A stretch of DNA of 64,000 nt from NCBI GenBank assembly GCA_017465885.1, contig JAFTVG010000016.1, positions 1-64,000 of the forward strand, given 5' to 3'. The stretch comes from Clostridia bacterium. Lineage in GTDB: Bacteria; Bacillota; Clostridia; Oscillospirales; CAG-272. The translations under genes were made by a program, and so were the position numbers. The notes under the pieces are model-generated. The model was not told where the DNA came from. It did not search any database and was given only the letters and a program-made list of their open reading frames with translations. Of this stretch, positions 60,125 through 64,000 are shown piece by piece (within the stretch, counting starts at the first letter, position 1; each line of letters opens with the position of its first letter).

Positions 60125-61285
60125 ATGGAAGAAGCTCAGATCAAGGATATAAAGGAATTAAGAGAAGAGATCAACGAAATCGACCGTCAGATGGTAGAGC
60201 TTTTTATGAAGCGGATGGAGGTCTCCAAGGGCGTTGCCCTTTATAAGCAGTCAAGGGGACTGCCCATCTTTGATCCCGCAAGAGAGCGGGCAAGGCTTGC
60301 CGACGTTTCCGAGCAGGCAGGACCCGAATATGAGTCTTACACCCGTGTTTTGTATGCTCTGATGATGGAGCTGAGCAAAAATCTTCAGCAAAAGGTGCTT
60401 CATCCCACCTCGGGACTGAAGGACTCGGTGAAGGGTGCAATGGAAAATACCCCTTTGCTCTTCCCCGAAAAGGCGAAGGTTGCCTGCCAGGGCGTGGAGG
60501 GTGCCTACTCGGGGCAGGCTTGCGAAAAGCTGTTTGCCCTGCCCGAGATCTCCTATTATAAGGATTTCGAAGGGGTATTCAAGGCCATCGAGGAGGGCAA
60601 ATGCCGCTACGGCGTTCTGCCCATCGAAAACAGCACCGCAGGATCTGTGAATGCGGTATACGATCTGATGATCAAATATAATTTCCGCATCGTGCGCTCG
60701 CTTCGTCTGAAGGTGGATCACTGCCTGCTTGCAAGAAGGGGCACGAAGGTGGAAAACATCAGGGAGGTCTGCTCCCACGAGCAGGCGCTCAACCAGTGCG
60801 CGGGCTTTTTGAGGACGCTTGGAGACGTGAAGATCACCGTCTGCCCCAACACCGCCGTGGCGGCGAAAATGGTGGCGGAAAGCGGCAGAGACGACATTGC
60901 CGCCCTGTCCTCCTCCTCTTGCGCTTCTCTTTACGGGCTTTGCACCCTTGCCTCCTCGGTGCAGGACAGAGGCAACAACCACACCCGCTTCATCTGCATC
61001 TCGGCAAAGGAGGAGATCTACCCGGGGTCCGACCGCACCTCCGTGATGATGGTGGTCTCCCACCGTCCGGGTGCTCTTTACAGAGTCCTCTCCCGCTTCT
61101 ATGCTCTGGGCATCAATCTGGTGAAGCTGGAGAGCCGTCCCATCCCTGACAGAGATTTTGAGTTTATGTTCTATTTCGACCTGCAGGTGTCCATCTATTC
61201 GGAGAAGTTCGACGAGCTGTTATCCGAGCTTGAATACCAGGGCGACGAGGTACGGTATCTGGGCAGCTATCAGGAGGTCTTCTGA
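60125..61285 (+). CDS. pheA: Bifunctional chorismate mutase / prephenate dehydratase
   Basis: A 386-residue P-protein. Chorismate mutase domain at ~5-95 (LREEINEIDRQMVELFMKRMEVSKGVALYKQ). Prephenate dehydratase at ~115-290 with VACQGVEGAYSGQACEKLF, GVLPIENSTAGSVNAVYDL, and a TRF motif in HTRFICIS. C-terminal ACT domain at ~300-380 (HRPGALYRVLSRFYALGINLVKLESRPIPDR) for phenylalanine feedback. It makes phenylpyruvate for Phe and supplies prephenate to TyrA. Its stop overlaps the aroE start. Confidence 0.95.
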   Translation: MEEAQIKDIKELREEINEIDRQMVELFMKRMEVSKGVALYKQSRGLPIFDPARERARLADVSEQAGPEYESYTRVLYALMMELSKNLQQKVLHPTSGLKDSVKGAMENTPLLFPEKAKVACQGVEGAYSGQACEKLFALPEISYYKDFEGVFKAIEEGKCRYGVLPIENSTAGSVNAVYDLMIKYNFRIVRSLRLKVDHCLLARRGTKVENIREVCSHEQALNQCAGFLRTLGDVKITVCPNTAVAAKMVAESGRDDIAALSSSSCASLYGLCTLASSVQDRGNNHTRFICISAKEEIYPGSDRTSVMMVVSHRPGALYRVLSRFYALGINLVKLESRPIPDRDFEFMFYFDLQVSIYSEKFDELLSELEYQGDEVRYLGSYQEVF

Positions 61286-62034
61286 TGTACGGGCTTCTTG
61301 GAAAGACCCTGGGGCACAGCCGCTCCCCTCAGATCCACGCGCAGTTAGGAGACTACCCCTACCACCTTTTTGAGGTGGAGGAGGAGCAGGTGGGAGCTTT
61401 TCTTGAAAAAAGAGAATTTGAGGGCATCAACGTCACCGTGCCTTATAAGGAACGGGTGATCCCCTACTGCGACGAGCTGACCGATGCGGCAAAGCGGATC
61501 GGTGCGGTAAATACCATCGTCAAGAGAGCAGACGGCAGTCTTTTGGGGCACAATACCGACTACGACGGCTTTTTGGCAACAGTCAAACGCTCGGGTTTTG
61601 AAATTGCGGGCAAAAAATGTCTGGTGCTTGGCTCGGGCGGGGCTTCCAAAACGGCAGTCACCGTGCTTACCGACCTTGGTGCGCGGCAGGTGGAGGTCAT
61701 TTCCCGATCGGGGCAGAACAACTACGGCAATCTCCATCTTCATAAGGATGCCGCCATCCTCGTCAACACCACCCCCGTGGGGATGTACCCGCAGGTGGAT
61801 CAAACACCGCTGACCTTGGAGCATTTTGACGAACTTGAAGGGGTTTTTGACGTGATCTACAATCCCCGTCCCACAAAGCTGCTGTCCTTGGCAGAGCAAC
61901 GGGGCATCCCTGCCTTTGACGGACTTTATATGCTGGTCTGTCAGGCGATCGCCGCCGCAGAGCGCTTTCTTGACCGCCCTATCGGCTATGAGCGGGCGCA
62001 GGAGATCTGCGAAGTAGTGGCAAAAACCCTTTAA
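61285..62034 (+). CDS. aroE: Shikimate dehydrogenase
   Basis: A 249-residue NADPH-dependent enzyme, slightly short. LGHSRSPQIHAQL binds shikimate, GINVTVPYKERVIPYC has the catalytic Lys, GHNTDYDGF the Asp, and VLGSGGASKTAVTVL is the nucleotide loop. VNTTPVGMYP and GLYMLVCQA are family marks. Last gene of the operon; aroC, aroD and aroK are not in the window. Confidence 0.94.
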   Translation: MYGLLGKTLGHSRSPQIHAQLGDYPYHLFEVEEEQVGAFLEKREFEGINVTVPYKERVIPYCDELTDAAKRIGAVNTIVKRADGSLLGHNTDYDGFLATVKRSGFEIAGKKCLVLGSGGASKTAVTVLTDLGARQVEVISRSGQNNYGNLHLHKDAAILVNTTPVGMYPQVDQTPLTLEHFDELEGVFDVIYNPRPTKLLSLAEQRGIPAFDGLYMLVCQAIAAAERFLDRPIGYERAQEICEVVAKTL

Positions 62035-62045
62035 GAACAACAAAA

Positions 62046-62081
62046 AGAGAACCGATTGACGCGCGCGTCAATCGGTTCTCT
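62046..62081. terminator. Long palindromic terminator between aroE and pheT
   Basis: AGAGAACCGATTGACGCG is followed directly by its perfect complement CGCGTCAATCGGTTCTCT. It sits between convergent genes and can act in both directions, although the T-tracts are modest. Confidence 0.75.
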
Positions 62082-62102
62082 TGCGTTATCGGTTTGTTTT
62101 TC

Positions 62103-64000
62103 TTACTTGGAGCGGATGTCTGCGCCGAGAACCTTGGAAAGCTTCTTGATGGCGGAGTTTGCAACCGTCTCGATCTCAGCACCGGTCAGCGTCTTTTCAC
62201 CCGATCCGATTACCAGACGGATGGTCACCGACTTCTTGCCTTCGGGAACCTGCTTGCCCATATACTCATCAACGAACTTCACGTCCTTTAAGAGCGCTCC
62301 CTCGGACTTCTTGCCAAGGACGGTCTTGTAGATGTCCTCCCACTTCACCGAGCGGTCAACAAGGAAGGACAGGTCGTAATCGTTCATGGGGAACTCGGGC
62401 AGATGCTCGAAGCGGTTGGTTCTGGACTTGAAGGGCACGAATGCATCCATATTCAGCTCAACGAGCACGGTGGACAGCACCTTGATGCCGCAAGCAAGCG
62501 CCGCTTTCTTGGAAAGCAGACCCAGATCGCCGATCTTCTTGTCGCCCAGGTAGATGTTCAGCCAGACCACCTCGTCTGCCCAGTAAGGCTTTTCATCCTT
62601 CTTGAAGGTGAAGGACTCCATATGGGTGTAGCGGGGCATATCGCCGATGATGCCCTTTGCCGCGCGGAAGAGGGCGGCAATATCGTCTGCTTTGCCTGCA
62701 AAGGCACAGCCAAGGTGTCTTTCCTGCAGAGGAAGCTTTTCGTTTTCATCGTAGGGGCATACCGTCTTTGAGCCGTTGAAGATCTGAGCCTCCTCGAAGA
62801 GGGCGAACTCGTCGAAGTTTCTCTCGTTCTTCTGCACAGCCTTGCAGATGTTGGGCAGAAGGGTAGAGCGCACGTACTTTTCATCGGGGGCGGGAGGGGT
62901 TGCCAGAGCAAGAGTGCCTTCGGTGTCGGGCAGGATGGCGTTTACGAACTCGTCACTCATCCAAGGATAGGTGAAGATCTCCTGCATATTGCAACGGAAC
63001 GCCATATATTCCTTCACTCTGCGGATCAGATCCCAGTCAAGCTGATTGATGGCGCCAAGGAAGGAGGTGGTGATGGCAGTTGCCTCGAAGTTTTCGTAGC
63101 CGTACATACGGGCGACCTCTTCCATGATGTCCGCCTTGATGGACACGTCGCCTGTGGAGCGCCAGGTAGGCACCACCACGTGCATCTTGTCGCCGTCAAA
63201 GGAGACCTCGTATCCCATAATGCCAAGCTTTCCGGCGATCACCTCGTTGGGGATGCGCTTTCCAAGGCGTCTTTCAAGCCAGGAAAGCTCTACGTCGATC
63301 TCTTTTCTTTCAAGCTTGCTTGCGTAAACGTCCTTGAAGGCGGTGACCTTCATTTCGGGGTAAAGCTCTTTAAAGAGTGCCATTGCCAGCGACAGTGCCT
63401 GATCGCAACGCTCAGGGTCGATCGCCTTTTCATAGCGGGAGGATGCCTCGGTACGGTTGTCGTAACGGAGTGCCGTTCTTCTCACGCCCTTGGACTCGAA
63501 GTTTGCCACCTCCAAGATCACCCGCTCGGTCTCGGGAAGGATGGAGTCCTTTGCACCGCCCATCACGCCTGCCAGGGCGACTGCCTCCTTGGCGTCGGCG
63601 ATCACCAGATCGTCGGTGGAGAGCGCCAGCTCCTTGTCGTTAAGCAGACGGAGCACTTCGCCTTCGGAAGCACGGCGTACCTCGATATAGTCCTGAATGT
63701 GGTCGGAATCGAAGGCGTGGGTGGGCTGACCCACGGCGAGCATCACGTAGTTGGTCACGTCAACCAGCGCGTTGATGGGGCGCATACCCACTCTCCAAAT
63801 GCGGCTCTGCATCTGGAAGGGCGAGGGCTTGACGTACAGTCCCTCGATCTTGGCGCCGATATAGCGGGGGCACCGCTCGGTGTCGGCAATGCGCACGTCA
63901 AATTCCTCCACCTCTTGAGCAACGAACTTTTCAATGGGAAGCAGAGGCAGATCGTACAGTGCCGCGATCTCTCTTGCAATACCGTAGTGACCCCACAGGT
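62103..64000 (-). CDS. pheT: Phenylalanine--tRNA ligase beta subunit (partial, 5' end outside window)
   Basis: The C-terminal ~632 residues of PheT; the frame runs through the window edge without a start. Seen: the B3/B4-type region MRPINALVDVTNYVMLAVGQPTHAFDSD with the editing site, GVMGGAKDSI, the B5 domain around RKEIDVELSWLERRLGKRI, the catalytic-like domain, and the C-terminal ferredoxin-fold anticodon-binding domain (FEHLPEFPMNDYDLSFLVDRSVKWEDIY ... VTIRLVIGSGEKTLTGAEIE). It charges tRNA-Phe with PheS, whose gene should lie beyond the window. Its position next to the Phe/Tyr operon is notable. Confidence 0.96.
   Translation of the reverse strand, partial: LWGHYGIAREIAALYDLPLLPIEKFVAQEVEEFDVRIADTERCPRYIGAKIEGLYVKPSPFQMQSRIWRVGMRPINALVDVTNYVMLAVGQPTHAFDSDHIQDYIEVRRASEGEVLRLLNDKELALSTDDLVIADAKEAVALAGVMGGAKDSILPETERVILEVANFESKGVRRTALRYDNRTEASSRYEKAIDPERCDQALSLAMALFKELYPEMKVTAFKDVYASKLERKEIDVELSWLERRLGKRIPNEVIAGKLGIMGYEVSFDGDKMHVVVPTWRSTGDVSIKADIMEEVARMYGYENFEATAITTSFLGAINQLDWDLIRRVKEYMAFRCNMQEIFTYPWMSDEFVNAILPDTEGTLALATPPAPDEKYVRSTLLPNICKAVQKNERNFDEFALFEEAQIFNGSKTVCPYDENEKLPLQERHLGCAFAGKADDIAALFRAAKGIIGDMPRYTHMESFTFKKDEKPYWADEVVWLNIYLGDKKIGDLGLLSKKAALACGIKVLSTVLVELNMDAFVPFKSRTNRFEHLPEFPMNDYDLSFLVDRSVKWEDIYKTVLGKKSEGALLKDVKFVDEYMGKQVPEGKKSVTIRLVIGSGEKTLTGAEIETVANSAIKKLSKVLGADIRSK

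Overview
The window looks like a chromosomal contig from an endospore-forming, anaerobic-type member of the Clostridia (probably an uncultured gut Oscillospirales-like lineage). Reasons: an intact sporulation sigma-K gene followed by a SipL-like SPOCS/LysM protein, a T-box leader, a long-form HPF, many lipoproteins with Gram-positive lipoboxes, and sigma-A promoters with near-perfect TTGACA-17-TATAAT spacing. The host genes are moderately GC-rich. The first ~10 kb is visibly more AT-rich and reads as accessory DNA.

Layout. 1-1361: AT-rich flank with one lipoprotein gene bracketed by 19-bp direct repeats, plus the two terminators that originally followed rpsI. 1362-9959: an ~8.6 kb integrated element bounded by a 13-bp direct repeat that overlaps the stop codon of rpsI. 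It carries an excisionase-like protein, a DUF927-like ATPase, a protein resembling gp3-type small terminases, two related coiled-coil proteins, a repressor with a coupled membrane protein, and a tyrosine integrase with three mini-ORFs. It has no relaxase, capsid, tail or lysis gene, so a phage-satellite (PICI-like) interpretation fits best. 9947-10797: rpsI-rplM. 11121-24000: a Cthe_2159-type lipoprotein, hpf, xpt with a BMP-type nucleoside ABC importer (purine salvage), a NahK-like kinase, a DtxR/MntR-type regulator, a PRK06851-type ATPase, a flavin reductase and a RluA-type pseudouridine synthase. 24226-27318: murA, an M18 aminopeptidase and a CBS protein. 27473-40388: a T-box-controlled branched-chain amino acid operon, leuA-ilvB-ilvN-ilvC-ilvD-leuC-leuD-leuB-ilvA-ridA-ilvE. 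40443-49757: an autoregulated-looking XRE gene, a secreted CHAP/cohesin/dockerin-type protein, two Gfo/Idh/MocA oxidoreductases, a TIM-barrel isomerase, YitT, a metallophosphoesterase and an AraC regulator. 49804-55640: an SPOUT methyltransferase, Ppx/GppA, sigK, a SipL-like protein and two tandem lipoproteins. 55693-62034: an aromatic amino acid operon, aroF-tyrA-aroB-aroA-pheA-aroE, preceded by a short leader ORF with seven consecutive Tyr/Phe codons and an intrinsic terminator, which is a classical attenuation arrangement. 62103-64000: pheT, cut by the window end.

How it fits together. The two large biosynthetic operons use different RNA switches: tRNA-sensing T-box for Leu/Ile/Val, and a ribosome-stalling leader peptide for Phe/Tyr. 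RidA sits beside threonine dehydratase, whose reactive enamine product it clears. The integrated element restores the rpsI stop codon and brings a replacement terminator, so it can sit in an essential operon without apparent harm.

The strongest candidates for new biology are the rpsI-integrated satellite-like element and the aromatic leader peptide. The CHAP-PG_binding-LRR-cohesin-dockerin protein and the large palindromic operator of the XRE gene come next. All family calls come from reading motifs; no database search was possible.
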